From positions 1,488,001-1,552,000 of the forward strand of contig NZ_CP049015.1 in NCBI RefSeq assembly GCF_011064845.1: 64,000 nucleotides of DNA, in the 5' to 3' direction. Under the pieces are notes generated by a model. The model made no database searches. It saw only the letters and a list, made by a program, of their open reading frames with translations, and was not told the DNA's origin. Source of the stretch: Citrobacter freundii ATCC 8090 = MTCC 1658 = NBRC 12681. GTDB taxonomy: Bacteria > Pseudomonadota > Gammaproteobacteria > Enterobacterales > Enterobacteriaceae. The position numbers and the translations under genes were made by a program. Positions 51,629 through 63,013 of this stretch are shown here, one piece after another. The number at the start of each line of letters is the position of its first letter. The stretch's first letter is position 1.

Positions 51629-51916
51629 CTATGCCTGACCGCGCAATGCGCTGAGTTGGTTCATCAGCATCTCTTCGATGAGTTCACTGCGACTCATGTT
51701 GCGTGCCTCAGCCAGCTCGTTCAGAGCGTCAACGGCATCAGCGTTCAGTTTCAGTTCGACACGCTTAAGCCCGCGAACTTTGTCACGCTTAAGCTGATTA
51801 CGTTTATTAATACGTAACTGTTCATCACGCGAGAGCGGATTAGTTTTGGGTCGTCCCGGGCGACGCTCCTGCGCGAACAGATCTAATGTCGTACGGTCCG
51901 TTTGTTCTTTGGCCAT
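51629..51916 (-). CDS. ybfE: LexA-regulated protein YbfE (ribbon-helix-helix-like)
   Basis: SOS-induced protein of unknown function. The 95-residue product is basic in its first half (RRPGRPKTNPLSRDEQLRINKRNQLKRDKVRG) and has a C-terminal segment VELKLNADAVDALNELAEARNMSRSELIEEMLMNQL that looks like a ribbon-helix-helix DNA-binding fold (my inference from pattern). A LexA box lies about 115 bases upstream. It precedes fldA on the same strand. Confidence 0.88.
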   Translation of the reverse strand: MAKEQTDRTTLDLFAQERRPGRPKTNPLSRDEQLRINKRNQLKRDKVRGLKRVELKLNADAVDALNELAEARNMSRSELIEEMLMNQLSALRGQA

Positions 51917-52032
51917 GATCTTGGTGACTTCGGGGAAACAATCAGCCAGGCGTCTGCCCGGATGGATAGCGCGCCATAATACATCAGCAGGGGAGACACG
52001 CCAACGCCCGCGCGCGTAATCGCGCGCAGACG

Positions 52033-52048
52033 CTGAGTTTTTAATCAG
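52033..52048. promoter_or_regulatory. LexA box upstream of ybfE, overlapping the ybfF stop
   Basis: CTGAGTTTTTAATCAG has the CTG-N10-CAG form of an SOS box with an AT-rich centre. It covers the ybfF stop codon (52045-52047) and sits in the ybfF-ybfE gap, as in E. coli where ybfE is LexA controlled. Confidence 0.85.
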
Positions 52049-52818
52049 TTAGCCTGCTCGCTCAGATAACGACGGATGGCGCGCAGCACCGCCTCCGGTT
52101 TTTCGGCATGCACCCAATGCCCGGCGCCTGCTATAACGTGCGCACGAGCTTGTGGGAATTGCGCCAGCAGTTGTTCGCGATACGCTTCGGTAACATACGG
52201 TGAGTTGCCGCCTGGGATAAACAGCGCCGGGTGCTCCCACGCAGGAATGGTTTCCCAACCGACGATATGCGGATATTGATCCCACAATACGGGAACGTTA
52301 AAGCGCCACTCGCCGTCAACAAAGGATTTCAGCAGAAACTGGATAACACCTTCCTCCTGCAGGTGCTGGCGCATGACGCTTGCCGCCTGCTGGCGTGAGG
52401 ACGCTTGTGCATCGGTTACGGCATTGATTGCCGCAAAAATCTCATCGTGGCGGCGAACATGGTAGTCAACGGGAGCAATGTCGATGGCGACCAGCCGTTC
52501 GACACGTTCCGGAGCCAGAGCAGTCAGCGCCATGACGGCTTTTCCGCCCATCGAGTGGCCAATAAAGATCGCTTTTTCGATCTGCCGATCGTCCAGCGTA
52601 TCCAGCAGATCTTGCGCCATGGCCGGATAATTCATCTCAGGTGAACGAGGGGAGAGGCCATGGTTTCGCATATCGACCTGGATGATGTCGTGGTCGGCTA
52701 CTAGATCGCGTGCCAGGATCCCCAGGTTATCCAGGCTGCCAAACAAGCCGTGCACCAGGACGATGGGAGAATTATTGTGCAGGTTTTGCGCAGATTGCGC
52801 TCGGATATTCAATTTCAT
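52045..52818 (-). CDS. ybfF: Alpha/beta-hydrolase esterase YbfF
   Basis: Acyl-CoA/short-chain esterase of the alpha/beta-hydrolase fold. The 257-residue protein has the oxyanion-hole segment LVHGLFGSLDN, the nucleophile elbow GHSMGG, and catalytic His in GAGHWVHAEKP near the C terminus. The chosen ATG gives MKLNIRAQSAQN; 20 upstream codons are unlike the family. It is divergent from seqA. Confidence 0.93.
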   Translation of the reverse strand: MKLNIRAQSAQNLHNNSPIVLVHGLFGSLDNLGILARDLVADHDIIQVDMRNHGLSPRSPEMNYPAMAQDLLDTLDDRQIEKAIFIGHSMGGKAVMALTALAPERVERLVAIDIAPVDYHVRRHDEIFAAINAVTDAQASSRQQAASVMRQHLQEEGVIQFLLKSFVDGEWRFNVPVLWDQYPHIVGWETIPAWEHPALFIPGGNSPYVTEAYREQLLAQFPQARAHVIAGAGHWVHAEKPEAVLRAIRRYLSEQAN

Positions 52819-53012
52819 GGCAAAGTTCTTTTTTTCACACTCACGGGTTAGGGTATCATGTTGACCATTCTGCCACATGGCTGCAACAACTACGGTTACT
52901 CTGAGTTTTGCTGGCCACCAGGCTTGACGCTATCCGCTGTTGGGATTTGCCTTTACACTACGTGTGTTTACCCCGACAACTTGTATTCAGCTAAACACTG
53001 CACTGGATTAAG

Positions 53013-53555
53013 ATGAAAACGATTGAAGTTGATGATGAACTCTATAGCTATATTGCCAGCCACACCAAGCATATTGGCGAGAGCGCATCCGACATTTTAC
53101 GGCGTATGTTGAAATTTTCCGCCGCATCACAGCCTGTCACTCCGATAGTCAAAGAAGTCCGCGCTGTGCAACCTGTCGTGGAAGCCAAGCCGGTTAACCC
53201 CGTAAAAGATAAAGTGCGCGCGATGCGTGAACTGCTGCTGTCCGACGAATACGCGGAACAGAAGAAAGCAGTAAATCGCTTTATGCTGGTGCTGTCTACA
53301 CTCTATTCACTGGATCAAAACGCGTTCGCCGAAGCAACGGAATCGTTGCATGGTCGTACGCGTGTTTATTTTGCAGCTGATGAACAGACGCTGCTGAAAA
53401 ATGGTAATCAAACCAAACCGAAGCACGTGCCAGGCACGCCGTACTGGGTGATCACCAATACCAATACCGGCCGTAAATGCAGCATGGTTGAACACATCAT
53501 GCAGTCAATGCAATTCCCTGCGGAATTGATTGAAAAGGTTTGCGGAACAATTTAA
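53013..53555 (+). CDS. seqA: Negative regulator of replication initiation SeqA
   Basis: Binds hemimethylated GATC sites to sequester oriC and organise new DNA. The 180-residue protein has the N-terminal oligomerisation helices (MKTIEVDDELYSYIASHT), a linker, and the C-terminal DNA-binding domain with NTGRKCSMVEHIMQSM. It is one residue shorter than E. coli SeqA by my count. The gene overlaps no other and lies 24 bases before pgm in the same operon. Confidence 0.97.
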   Translation: MKTIEVDDELYSYIASHTKHIGESASDILRRMLKFSAASQPVTPIVKEVRAVQPVVEAKPVNPVKDKVRAMRELLLSDEYAEQKKAVNRFMLVLSTLYSLDQNAFAEATESLHGRTRVYFAADEQTLLKNGNQTKPKHVPGTPYWVITNTNTGRKCSMVEHIMQSMQFPAELIEKVCGTI

Positions 53556-53579
53556 TCCTTGCATTAGAAGGACCAGGCA

Positions 53580-55220
53580 ATGGCAATCCACAATCGTGCA
53601 GGTCAACCTGCGCAACAGAGTGATTTGATTAACGTCGCCCAACTGACGGCACAATACTATGTACTGAAACCAACGGCAGGGAACGCTGAGCACGCTGTTA
53701 AGTTCGGTACGTCCGGACATCGCGGCAGTGCAGGTCGTCATAGTTTTAACGAGCCGCATATTCTGGCTATCGCCCAGGCGATTGCTGAAGAACGTGCGAA
53801 AAACGGGATTACTGGTCCGTGCTATGTGGGCAAGGATACCCACGCGCTGTCTGAACCGGCTTTTATCTCTGTACTGGAAGTGCTGGCGGCGAACGGCGTT
53901 GACGTCATCGTGCAGGAAAATAACGGCTTTACGCCAACCCCTGCTGTATCGAACGCTATCCTGGTCCACAACAAAAAAGGCGGCCCGCTGGCTGACGGCA
54001 TTGTGATCACGCCGTCCCACAACCCGCCGGAAGATGGCGGCATTAAATACAACCCGCCAAATGGTGGTCCGGCAGACACTAATGTCACCAAAGTGGTGGA
54101 AGACAGAGCCAACGCGCTGCTGGCGGCCGGTCTGCAAGGCGTGAAGCGTATGTCGCTGGACGCTGCGCTGGCATCTGGTCATGTGAAAGAGCAGGATCTG
54201 GTTCAGCCGTTTGTTGAAGGACTGGCTGACATCGTAGACATGGCGGCGATCCAGAAAGCGGGTCTGACGCTGGGTGTCGATCCGCTGGGCGGTTCCGGTA
54301 TCGAATACTGGAAGCGTATTGCTAAGCACTACAACCTGAACCTGACTATCGTTAACGATCACGTTGATCAGACTTTCCGCTTTATGCATCTCGACAAAGA
54401 TGGCGCAATCCGCATGGACTGCTCCTCCGAGTGTGCGATGGCGGGGCTGTTGGCGCTGCGCGACAAGTTCGATCTGGCCTTTGCCAATGACCCAGACTAC
54501 GACCGTCACGGTATCGTCACCCCGGCAGGGCTGATGAATCCGAACCACTATCTGGCGGTGGCGATCAACTACCTGTTCCAGCATCGTCCGCAGTGGGGCA
54601 AAGATGTTGCCGTCGGTAAGACGCTGGTGTCATCGGCGATGATTGACCGTGTAGTGAATGATTTAGGGCGTAAACTGGTTGAAGTGCCGGTTGGCTTTAA
54701 ATGGTTTGTTGACGGTCTGTTTGACGGCAGTTTTGGCTTTGGTGGGGAAGAGAGCGCGGGGGCATCTTTCCTGCGTTTCGACGGTACACCGTGGTCAACC
54801 GACAAAGACGGCATCATCATGTGCCTGCTGGCGGCAGAAATTACCGCAGTGACCGGTAAGAACCCGCAGGAGCACTACAACGAACTGGCTGCTCGCTTTG
54901 GCGCACCGAGCTACAACCGCCTGCAGGCAAGCGCGACCTCCGCGCAGAAAGCGGCGCTGTCTAAGCTGTCTCCGGAAATGGTGAGCGCCAGTACGCTTGC
55001 GGGCGACCCGATCACCGCGCGTCTGACGGCTGCACCGGGCAACGGCGCTTCTATCGGCGGTCTGAAAGTGATGACTGACAACGGCTGGTTTGCCGCGCGT
55101 CCTTCTGGTACGGAAGACGCTTACAAGATCTACTGCGAAAGCTTCCTCGGTGAAGAACATCGCAAGCAGATCGAAAAAGAAGCGGTTGAGATCGTCAGCG
55201 AAGTGCTGAAGAACGCGTAA
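53580..55220 (+). CDS. pgm: Phosphoglucomutase Pgm
   Basis: Interconverts glucose-1-P and glucose-6-P. The 546-residue alpha-D-phosphohexomutase has the phosphoserine loop in [18 protein letters not shown], the metal loop [10 protein letters not shown] and the sugar-binding loop GGEESAGAS. The length equals that of E. coli Pgm. It is second in the seqA-pgm operon. Confidence 0.98.
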   Translation: MAIHNRAGQPAQQSDLINVAQLTAQYYVLKPTAGNAEHAVKFGTSGHRGSAGRHSFNEPHILAIAQAIAEERAKNGITGPCYVGKDTHALSEPAFISVLEVLAANGVDVIVQENNGFTPTPAVSNAILVHNKKGGPLADGIVITPSHNPPEDGGIKYNPPNGGPADTNVTKVVEDRANALLAAGLQGVKRMSLDAALASGHVKEQDLVQPFVEGLADIVDMAAIQKAGLTLGVDPLGGSGIEYWKRIAKHYNLNLTIVNDHVDQTFRFMHLDKDGAIRMDCSSECAMAGLLALRDKFDLAFANDPDYDRHGIVTPAGLMNPNHYLAVAINYLFQHRPQWGKDVAVGKTLVSSAMIDRVVNDLGRKLVEVPVGFKWFVDGLFDGSFGFGGEESAGASFLRFDGTPWSTDKDGIIMCLLAAEITAVTGKNPQEHYNELAARFGAPSYNRLQASATSAQKAALSKLSPEMVSASTLAGDPITARLTAAPGNGASIGGLKVMTDNGWFAARPSGTEDAYKIYCESFLGEEHRKQIEKEAVEIVSEVLKNA

Positions 55221-55222
55221 AC

Positions 55223-55260
55223 CGTAGGCCGGATAAGACGCTAGCGTCGCTATTCGGCAT
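55223..55260. repeat. REP element after pgm
   Basis: GTAGGCCGGATAAGACGCTAGCGTCGC..TTCGGCAT matches a single REP palindrome, just upstream of the pgm terminator. Confidence 0.75.
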
Positions 55261-55268
55261 GAATAATG

Positions 55269-55305
55269 AAAAAGCCGGACAGCAAATACGCTGGTCCGGC
55301 TTTTT
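55269..55305. terminator. Bidirectional terminator between pgm and kdpE
   Basis: AAAAAGCCGGAC and GTCCGGCTTTTT pair around an AGCAAATACGCTG loop; it faces the convergent ends of pgm and kdpE. Confidence 0.88.
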
Positions 55306-55320
55306 ATATTCAACTTAACG

Positions 55321-55998
55321 TCATGGCATGAACCGATAACCAATCCCGGTTTCGGTCAGAAAATGACGCGGACGTGCCGGGTCCAGTTCCAGTTTCTGGC
55401 GCAGGTGTCCCATGTAAATTCGCAGATAGTGGCTGTGTTCGACGGCGTTTGGTCCCCAAACCTGATTGAGCAACTGGCGCTGCGTCAGTACCTTTCCGGC
55501 ATTATTCAGCAGTACCGCTAACAGGCGAAACTCAATCGGCGTCAAATGAATCTCTTCATCACCACGATGTACTAGCCGGGCGGCGATATCTACTTTTACG
55601 TTGGAAAAATGCACCACCGGCTCGGGAGACGTGCCGCTGGCGTGGCGACGCAATGCCACGCGCAATCGCGCCTGTAGCTCGCCAATACCAAAGGGTTTAC
55701 TGAGATAGTCATCGGCACCGGCATCCAGGGCGGCAATTTTATCACTTTCTTCGCTGCGGGCTGAAAGCACAATTACCGGTATCGCGCTCCATTGTCGCAG
55801 GTCACGAATAAAATCAATGCCGTCACCGTCCGGCAGACCGAGATCGAGAATGATGAGATCGGGTTTTCGCGTGGCGGCTTCCAGCAGACCACGTTGCAGC
55901 GTTTCCGCTTCATATACACGCAGACCATCGGCTTCCAGCGCGGTGCGCAGAAAGCGACGGATAGCCTGTTCATCTTCAACAATCAGTACGTTCGTCAC
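55321..55998 (-). CDS. kdpE: Two-component response regulator KdpE
   Basis: OmpR-family activator of kdpFABC. The 225-residue protein has a receiver domain with the phospho-acceptor Asp in LIILDLGLPDGDG, Lys in LSKPF, and a C-terminal winged-helix domain (LTPIEFRLLAVLLNNAGKVLTQRQL). It starts with a 4-base overlap with kdpD, so the pair is translationally coupled. Confidence 0.97.
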   Translation of the reverse strand: MTNVLIVEDEQAIRRFLRTALEADGLRVYEAETLQRGLLEAATRKPDLIILDLGLPDGDGIDFIRDLRQWSAIPVIVLSARSEESDKIAALDAGADDYLSKPFGIGELQARLRVALRRHASGTSPEPVVHFSNVKVDIAARLVHRGDEEIHLTPIEFRLLAVLLNNAGKVLTQRQLLNQVWGPNAVEHSHYLRIYMGHLRQKLELDPARPRHFLTETGIGYRFMP

Positions 55999-58679
55999 AT
56001 ATCCTCATGAAAATCTTCAAGTTCAGGGGGGATTTCCTGGGGCAGTGTAACACGGAAACATGCTCCTCCCTGTGCGCGATTGTGGACGGAAATTGTACCG
56101 CCGTGCACGTCCACAATGGCCTGGCAGATTGCCAGCCCCAGCCCAACGCCTGGTACAGATGACTCTTTGTTTCCCCGGGAGAACTTGTCAAAAACTCGTT
56201 GCTCCATTCCCGATGGAATGCCAGGGCCATTATCCCAGACGTCCAGTTGCAGATGTTCGCCATCGACGCTGGCATCAATACCGATTTGCGCCGCTGGACC
56301 TGCGTATTTAACAGCGTTTTCCAGCAGGTTAATCAGCACCCGTTCAAATAGCGGGCCATCGACGTGGATCAGCGTCAACGGCGCGGGTAGCGACAAATTA
56401 ATAGGAGCAGAGAGTCCTGGCTCCAGCATCTGCAGGGCACTACCGACCACCTCTTCCAGCGTTAACCACTCTTTCTTAAGATTAAAGCCGCCAGACTGAA
56501 TTCGCGCCATATCCAGTAGGTTATTAACCAGTCGGGTCGTATTCAGGACGTGCTGGCGAATTTCGCTGGCCTGGCGCGCGTGCGGCGATCCTTCGCTTGC
56601 CAGATCCAGCGTTAAGATCTCTGCCTGACCAAACAACACCGTCAGCGGCGTGCGCAAATCGTGGGAAAGGGCGGCGAGCAGGGCATTGCGAATGCTTTCA
56701 CGCTCGCTGGCAAACCGGGCCTGCTCTTCGCTGGCGGTGAGCGTCAGGCGTTCCAGCGCACTGGCGACCAGTAAAGTGAAAGTTTCCAGCAGGCGCTGCT
56801 GTTCGGGGATCATCAGCTGGCGTAAATTTCCTGGTTCCACAACCAGCAACCCATGCGTTTTGTCGGCGCTTTTTAACGGTAAAATTTGATACGGCACACC
56901 CGGTAACGTGTCAGTGCCTGCGCCGGCCGGTTGCCCTTTATCAAAGCTCCATTGGGCAATGGCGTCATCCCACGGCGTCATGCCCTGTTGATGAGTGAGA
57001 GGGGCCAGCTTACCGTTCTCACCGGGCAGTAAAACCTGGCTGCGGGCCTGGAACGTTGAGGCAATAAACTGTTCGCTGGTGGCGGCGATATCCTGCTGGC
57101 TCCGTCCGACGGCCAGCGCTTTCGACATCTCATATAAATGACGCGTACGCTGTTCACGATAACGCGCTACCCGTGCCTGATAACGCACTCCAGCGGTGAG
57201 ATTACCGATAACCAACCCTACCGTTAGCATCACGGCAAAGGTAAGCAGGTACTGGACGTCGGAAACGGCCAGCGTACCGCGTGGGGCAATAAAGAAGAGA
57301 TCGAAGCTGGCAACGTTAATAAAGGTTGCCAGCACTGACGGCCAGCGTCCGTAAAAGAGGGCGATAACCACCACACCCAATAAATAGATCATCACCAGGT
57401 TGGCGGCGTCAAAGGCCATCAACCACTGCATGGCAATCAACGTAATGATGGCGCACAGCGCGACGGCAACCACGCAACCCTGAATTTGAACCCGCCACTT
57501 ATCCTTAAAGGTGCGGCTATCTGCAGTTTGCAGCACAGGGCGCGAAGGTGGTTCGTCGAGCGCAACAATCATCAGGTCGAGATCCGGTGCGCGATGGGCC
57601 AGTTTGTCAGCAAAGGAATCACTGCGCCACCAGCGTCGCGTAGTCGGACGTCCGAGGACAATTTTTCCCAGATTATGCTCACGGGCGTAGCGGATTACTG
57701 CTTTGTCTTCAGCGGGATCGGAAAGGGTGGCGGTTTCTGCACCCAGCTCCTGGGCTAATCGCAGGGCGCTTAAAATTGCGCGGCGTTGTTTTTCGGGCAG
57801 TCGGTGCAGCGCTGGCGTTTCGACATACACTGCATGCCATACGCTGCCGAGGCGCGCTGCCAGACGCGCGGCGGCACGCACGAGCTTTTCGCTGCCGGTG
57901 TTGTGTCCAATACACAGCAATATGGCGTCGCGGGTATGCCAGACTTTCTCCTCTCCCGGACGTCCACGCCAGGCACGCATCTGATCGTCAACCCGATCGG
58001 CCGTGCGGCGCAGGGCCAGCTCACGTAGCGCGATCAAGTTACCTTTGCGAAAGAAATGCTCGATGGCTCTTTCCGCCTGACCGGCGATATAGACCTTGCC
58101 TTCGTTCAGGCGCTGGCGCAAATCGTCGGGGGGAAGATCGACCAGCACCACATCGTCAGCGGCATCGAAAAAAGGATCGGGGACGGTTTCGCGAACCTGA
58201 ATGCCGGTGACGCCGCTGACCACATCATTGAGACTTTCCAGATGCTGCACGTTGACGGTAGTAAAAACGTCAATACCGGCTTCCAGCAGCTCTTCAATAT
58301 CTTGCCAGCGTTTAGGGTGGCGTGAGCCTGGCGCATTACTGTGCGCCAGTTCATCCATCAAAATGAGTGCCGGGCGGCGGGCCAGCGCCGCGTCGAGATC
58401 GAATTCGCTGATATGACGACCATGGCGCGCCTGTCGCTTTAGCGGCAGGATGCTGAGACCGTCCAGCAGCGCGGCGGTCTCTTTGCGTCCGTGGGTTTCC
58501 ACCACGCCAATCAGCACATCTAATCCCTGCGCCCGCAGCCGCTGGGCCTCTGCCAGCATGGCCCAGGTTTTACCGACGCCTGCACACGCGCCGAAGAAAA
58601 TTTTTAGTTTTCCCCGGTGCGGAGCGGTGCTTTGCTCCAGCAGGCGATCGGGGTCGGGGCGTAAGGGTTCGTTATGCAT
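55995..58679 (-). CDS. kdpD: Sensor histidine kinase KdpD
   Basis: Senses potassium limitation and phosphorylates KdpE. The 894-residue protein has an N-terminal KdpD domain with Walker A GACAGVGKTWAM, a UspA-like domain (about 255-370), four closely spaced membrane helices (about 400-500), a GAF region, and the HisKA/HATPase module with the phospho-His in LAALSHDLRTPLT and the G-boxes DNGPGIP and GVGLGLA. It lies 10 bases after kdpC. Confidence 0.97.
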   Translation of the reverse strand: MHNEPLRPDPDRLLEQSTAPHRGKLKIFFGACAGVGKTWAMLAEAQRLRAQGLDVLIGVVETHGRKETAALLDGLSILPLKRQARHGRHISEFDLDAALARRPALILMDELAHSNAPGSRHPKRWQDIEELLEAGIDVFTTVNVQHLESLNDVVSGVTGIQVRETVPDPFFDAADDVVLVDLPPDDLRQRLNEGKVYIAGQAERAIEHFFRKGNLIALRELALRRTADRVDDQMRAWRGRPGEEKVWHTRDAILLCIGHNTGSEKLVRAAARLAARLGSVWHAVYVETPALHRLPEKQRRAILSALRLAQELGAETATLSDPAEDKAVIRYAREHNLGKIVLGRPTTRRWWRSDSFADKLAHRAPDLDLMIVALDEPPSRPVLQTADSRTFKDKWRVQIQGCVVAVALCAIITLIAMQWLMAFDAANLVMIYLLGVVVIALFYGRWPSVLATFINVASFDLFFIAPRGTLAVSDVQYLLTFAVMLTVGLVIGNLTAGVRYQARVARYREQRTRHLYEMSKALAVGRSQQDIAATSEQFIASTFQARSQVLLPGENGKLAPLTHQQGMTPWDDAIAQWSFDKGQPAGAGTDTLPGVPYQILPLKSADKTHGLLVVEPGNLRQLMIPEQQRLLETFTLLVASALERLTLTASEEQARFASERESIRNALLAALSHDLRTPLTVLFGQAEILTLDLASEGSPHARQASEIRQHVLNTTRLVNNLLDMARIQSGGFNLKKEWLTLEEVVGSALQMLEPGLSAPINLSLPAPLTLIHVDGPLFERVLINLLENAVKYAGPAAQIGIDASVDGEHLQLDVWDNGPGIPSGMEQRVFDKFSRGNKESSVPGVGLGLAICQAIVDVHGGTISVHNRAQGGACFRVTLPQEIPPELEDFHEDM

Positions 58680-58689
58680 GTCCTTTTTC

Positions 58690-59256
58690 TCAGTGCTTAT
58701 CCAGCGCTAAATTAAGTTCCACCAGGTTCACCACCGGTTGGCCGATAAAACTGACCAACGGCTTTTGCGTGTATTGTGCAACCAGGCGTGTGACCTCTTC
58801 AACGCTGAGGTTGCGAGCCTGCGCCACGCGGGGGATTTGCCAGGCCACCGCAGCTGGCGTCAGGTTGTTATCCAGCCCGCTGGCGGAAGCTGTTACCAGC
58901 TCTACCGGAACGGCAGGATTTGCCTGCGGGTTAGCGGCACGCAGCGCGGCAATCCGGCTTTGCAGCTGTTTATCCAGTTCCGGGTTGCTGGCTGCCAGAT
59001 TACTGCCGCCTGAAGCCATTGGATTATAGGGCATTTCCGCTGTGGCTGAGGGGCGTCCCTGAAAATAACCGGCAGCGGTAAACTGTTGCCCAATGAGCTC
59101 GGAGCCGCGAACAATCTGACCTTCGCGGAGAAGCGAACCGTTAGCCTGGTGGGGAAACCACCATTGCCCCAGCGCAGTGGTCAGCAGCGGGTATGCTCCG
59201 CCGGTGATAAGCATCAGGAAAATCAATGTTGATAATGCAGGACGTAATCCACTCAT
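58690..59256 (-). CDS. kdpC: Potassium-transporting ATPase subunit KdpC
   Basis: Accessory subunit that stabilises the KdpFABC complex. The 188-residue protein has one N-terminal membrane helix (about 11-31) and a periplasmic domain with [22 protein letters not shown] and [18 protein letters not shown]. The chosen ATG follows GAGG by 6 bases; an upstream ATG at 59268 overlaps kdpB and is unlikely. It starts 8 bases after kdpB. Confidence 0.96.
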   Translation of the reverse strand: MSGLRPALSTLIFLMLITGGAYPLLTTALGQWWFPHQANGSLLREGQIVRGSELIGQQFTAAGYFQGRPSATAEMPYNPMASGGSNLAASNPELDKQLQSRIAALRAANPQANPAVPVELVTASASGLDNNLTPAAVAWQIPRVAQARNLSVEEVTRLVAQYTQKPLVSFIGQPVVNLVELNLALDKH

Positions 59257-59264
59257 CTGAAACC

Positions 59265-61313
59265 TCACACCAGACCCAGCAGGGTCAGTAGTAAATCAAT
59301 TGCTTTGATACCGATAAACGGCACAACCAAACCGCCCAGACCATAGATCCACAAATTGCGGCGCAACATCGCGGATGCGGACAACGGTTTATAGCTCACG
59401 CCTTTCAGCGCCAGTGGAATCAGAAAGACGATGACCAGCGCGTTAAAGATGACCGCGCTGAGGATCGCCGAGTCCGGCGAATGCAGCCCCATCACGTTCA
59501 GCGCATTGAGCTGCGGGTAGGTGGCGGCAAATGCGGCCGGGATAATGGCAAAATACTTCGCTACGTCGTTGGCGATACTGAAGGTGGTTAGCGAACCGCG
59601 CGTCATCAGCATCTGTTTACCAATGTGCACCACTTCAATCAGTTTGGTGGGGTTGGAGTCGAGATCCACCATGTTGCCCGCTTCTTTCGCTGCCTGGGTT
59701 CCGGAGTTCATCGCAACGGCAACATCGGCCTGCGCAAGGGCAGGTGCGTCGTTAGTTCCGTCTCCGGTCATCGCCACCAGACGACCTTCCGCCTGATACT
59801 GACGAATCAACGCCAGCTTGGCTTCCGGTGTGGCTTCGGCTAAGAAGTCATCCACTCCGGCTTCTGCGGCGATTGCGGCGGCGGTCAGACGGTTGTCACC
59901 GGTGATCATCACCGTTTTGATCCCCATTTTGCGCAGTTGAGCAAAACGTTCTTTAATCCCACCTTTTACGATATCTTTCAGGGCGATCACGCCCAGTACG
60001 TGGGAGCCTTCGGCCACCACCAGCGGCGTTGCGCCAAGGCGAGCGACGTTTTCGACCTTCTGCTCCACATCGGCAGGAAAGTGCCCGCCGTTGGCTTCAA
60101 CATGACGACGAATGGCATCAACCGAGCCTTTGCGGATCATACGGTTGTCAATGTTGATGCCGCTCATCCGGCTTTGGGCGGTAAACGGTACAAAGGTGGC
60201 GTGCAGCGATTGCACGTCGCGTATACGCAGATTAAAGCGCTGTTTAGCCAGAATCACGATGCTGCGGCCTTCCGGCGTTTCATCGGCCAGGGATGAAAGC
60301 TGCGCGGCATCGGCCAGCGTTTTTTCGTCCACGCCGTGGGCGGGCAGAAAATCTGAAGCCTGGCGGTTACCTAGCGTAATGGTGCCGGTTTTATCCAGCA
60401 GCAGTACATCCACGTCACCCGCCGCTTCTACTGCACGTCCGCTGGTGGCAATGACGTTCGCACCCAACATGCGGCTCATCCCGGCGACGCCAATCGCGGA
60501 GAGCAGCCCGCCTATCGTCGTAGGGATTAAACACACCAGCAGCGCAACCAATACCGTGACGCTGACCGCGCTACCGCCCCAGGCGGAAAACGGCCACAGC
60601 GTGGCCGTAGCCAGTAGAAAGACGATGGTCAGGGCTATCAACAGGATCGTCAGGGCAATTTCATTGGGCGTTTTACGCCGCTGTGCACCTTCAACCATGG
60701 CGATCATCCGGTCGAGGAACGTTTCACCAGGGTTTACGCTGCATTCGATAACCAGCCAGTCGGAGAGGATGCGAGTCCCGCCGGTGACGGAGGCGAAATC
60801 ACCACCGGATTCACGAATCACCGGCGCGGATTCACCGGTAATGGCGCTTTCATCTACCGACGCGCCGCCTTCGATCACCTCGCCGTCACACGGGATAATA
60901 TCGCCAGCTTCCACCAGCACGATATCGCCTTTACGTAAATCATCGGCAGGGACGTGATCCATTGCCGCGCCGTATTTCGGTTCGCGAAGCTTGCGGGCAA
61001 AGACGGTTTTTTTGACGCCTTTTAGGCTGTTGGCCTGAGCTTTACTGCGTCCTTCCGCCAGCGCTTCAGCAAAGTTGGCGAACAGAACGGTAATCCACAG
61101 CCACAGACTTATCGCGCCGGTAAACCAAGGATTACCCGGCATATGGCCTGTTGCCATCGCCACGGTTAACAGGGTCGTTAACAGACTGCCCAACCAGACG
61201 ATAAACATCACCGGATTACGCCACTGGGTATGTGGGCTTAATTTTTTCACGGCGTCCATCAGCGCCTGTGCGACCAGAGAGGGTTCGAACAGCGCCAGTT
61301 GCTTGCGACTCAT
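59265..61313 (-). CDS. kdpB: Potassium-transporting P-type ATPase subunit KdpB
   Basis: Catalytic subunit that energises uptake by KdpA. The 682-residue P-type ATPase has the phosphorylation motif DKTGTIT, the actuator TGES (with the serine whose phosphorylation inhibits the enzyme), and the hinge [11 protein letters not shown], with seven membrane helices. The length equals that of E. coli KdpB. It lies 20 bases after kdpA. Confidence 0.98.
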   Translation of the reverse strand: MSRKQLALFEPSLVAQALMDAVKKLSPHTQWRNPVMFIVWLGSLLTTLLTVAMATGHMPGNPWFTGAISLWLWITVLFANFAEALAEGRSKAQANSLKGVKKTVFARKLREPKYGAAMDHVPADDLRKGDIVLVEAGDIIPCDGEVIEGGASVDESAITGESAPVIRESGGDFASVTGGTRILSDWLVIECSVNPGETFLDRMIAMVEGAQRRKTPNEIALTILLIALTIVFLLATATLWPFSAWGGSAVSVTVLVALLVCLIPTTIGGLLSAIGVAGMSRMLGANVIATSGRAVEAAGDVDVLLLDKTGTITLGNRQASDFLPAHGVDEKTLADAAQLSSLADETPEGRSIVILAKQRFNLRIRDVQSLHATFVPFTAQSRMSGINIDNRMIRKGSVDAIRRHVEANGGHFPADVEQKVENVARLGATPLVVAEGSHVLGVIALKDIVKGGIKERFAQLRKMGIKTVMITGDNRLTAAAIAAEAGVDDFLAEATPEAKLALIRQYQAEGRLVAMTGDGTNDAPALAQADVAVAMNSGTQAAKEAGNMVDLDSNPTKLIEVVHIGKQMLMTRGSLTTFSIANDVAKYFAIIPAAFAATYPQLNALNVMGLHSPDSAILSAVIFNALVIVFLIPLALKGVSYKPLSASAMLRRNLWIYGLGGLVVPFIGIKAIDLLLTLLGLV

Positions 61314-61333
61314 AGTAATGTGCTCCGCATCAC

Positions 61334-63013
61334 TCAGTGTAATGACAGGTATTCTGCGACCGGGCCAAGCGCCAGGGCAGGAACAAAGGTGAGAGCGCCA
61401 ACCAGTAACACCGTACCGATCAACAACCCGACAAACAGCGCTCCGTGGGTAGGTAGCGTACCGGAGCTGGCTGGCTGGATCTTTTTACTGACCAGCGATC
61501 CGGCAATCGCCATCACGGGAATGATCACGCCGAAGCGACCGAAGAACATGCATAAGGCCAGCAGGCAGTTCCAGAACGGGCTGTTGGCGCTTAACCCGGC
61601 GAAGGCGCTACCGTTGTTGTTCGAGGCGGACGACACGGCATACAGCACTTCGCTAAACCCGTGTGGACCCGGGTTTAGCATGGCGCTGCGGCCAGCTTCG
61701 GTCATCATGGCGATCGCTGTGCCGATCAGGACCAGCGCAGGGGTGACCAGAATCGCCAACGCGGTCATTTTCATTTCGCGCACGTCGATTTTCTTACCCA
61801 GATACTCTGGTGTGCGGCCAATCATTAACCCGGCGATAAATACCGCCAGCAGCACGAACAGCAGCATGCCGTACAGACCTGAACCCACGCCGCCGAAGAC
61901 CACTTCACCAATCTGCATTAACCACATTGGCACCATGCCGCCCAGCGCAGTAAAGGAGTCATGCATCGCATCAACAGCACCGCAGGATGCAGCTGTCGTG
62001 ACGACGGCAAACAGACTCGTGGCCAGCACGCCAAAGCGGCTCTCTTTGCCTTCCATGTTGATATTACTGTCTGCGCCGAATGCCATCAGGTGTGGGTTGC
62101 CCTGAACTTCAGCCCACATCACGACGGCCACGCAGACCACAAAAATCAGTGACATGGCCCACAGCAGAGTCCGCCCCTGGCGACGATCGCCCACCACATC
62201 ACCAAAGGCAAAACACAGCGCGGTAGGAATTAAGAAAATAGCCAGCATCTGTACCAGATTGGTCAACGCGGTAGGGTTTTCAAACGGATGTGATGAGTTA
62301 GCGTTAAAGAAACCGCCCCCGTTAGTGCCAAGCATCTTAATCGCTTCCTGTGAGGCGACGGGCCCCATCGGCAGCAGTTGTTTAACCCCTTCAAGGGTGG
62401 TGATGGGCTGATAGGGCAACACGTTTTGCAGCACACCTTGCTGAATGAAAAACAGCGCAATGAGCAATGCAATGGGGAGCAAGATCCACAGCGTAATGCG
62501 AATCAGATCGACCCAGGCGTTGCCCAAGGTGTTCATACTCTGGCGCGTGAAGGCGCGGGTCAGGGCAAAAATCACCGCAATCCCGGTTGCCGCTGACAGG
62601 AAGTTTTGTACGGTCAGCCCGACCATCTGGCTGAAGTAGCTTAAGGTGGTTTCACCAGCATAGGATTGCCAGTTGGTATTAGTGACAAAACTCACCGCGG
62701 TGTTAAGCGCCAGATCCCACGAAAGCCCTGGCAGTTGCTGGGGATTTAACGGCAGCAGGTTTTGCGCCATCAGCATCGAAAACAGGACCAGCAGGCCCAG
62801 TACATTGAGCACGAGGATCGCCAACAGATACTGCCGCCAGTTCATCTCCTGCTGTGAGATGCCCAGACCACGCCAGAGCAAACTCTCCACGCCAGTCAGG
62901 CCCGGCAGGGACGTATTATTGATCAGTCGAGCCAGCCCAAAGCCCAGCGGTCTGGCGATGACAAACAGCACCAGCAAGAAACTGGCAATGAGTAAAAATC
63001 CTTGGGCCGCCAT
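61334..63013 (-). CDS. kdpA: Potassium-transporting ATPase subunit KdpA
   Basis: Channel-like subunit of the superfamily of potassium transporters. The 559-residue protein has ten hydrophobic helices and four selectivity-filter repeats, such as [22 protein letters not shown] and [12 protein letters not shown]. The kdpF stop TGA overlaps its ATG (TGATG), so translation is likely coupled. Confidence 0.97.
   Translation of the reverse strand: MAAQGFLLIASFLLVLFVIARPLGFGLARLINNTSLPGLTGVESLLWRGLGISQQEMNWRQYLLAILVLNVLGLLVLFSMLMAQNLLPLNPQQLPGLSWDLALNTAVSFVTNTNWQSYAGETTLSYFSQMVGLTVQNFLSAATGIAVIFALTRAFTRQSMNTLGNAWVDLIRITLWILLPIALLIALFFIQQGVLQNVLPYQPITTLEGVKQLLPMGPVASQEAIKMLGTNGGGFFNANSSHPFENPTALTNLVQMLAIFLIPTALCFAFGDVVGDRRQGRTLLWAMSLIFVVCVAVVMWAEVQGNPHLMAFGADSNINMEGKESRFGVLATSLFAVVTTAASCGAVDAMHDSFTALGGMVPMWLMQIGEVVFGGVGSGLYGMLLFVLLAVFIAGLMIGRTPEYLGKKIDVREMKMTALAILVTPALVLIGTAIAMMTEAGRSAMLNPGPHGFSEVLYAVSSASNNNGSAFAGLSANSPFWNCLLALCMFFGRFGVIIPVMAIAGSLVSKKIQPASSGTLPTHGALFVGLLIGTVLLVGALTFVPALALGPVAEYLSLH

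Noticed and set aside
53505..54584. A 359-codon open frame opposite pgm
   Set aside because: Wholly antisense to pgm and seqA, His/Arg/Val-rich composition typical of shadow frames.
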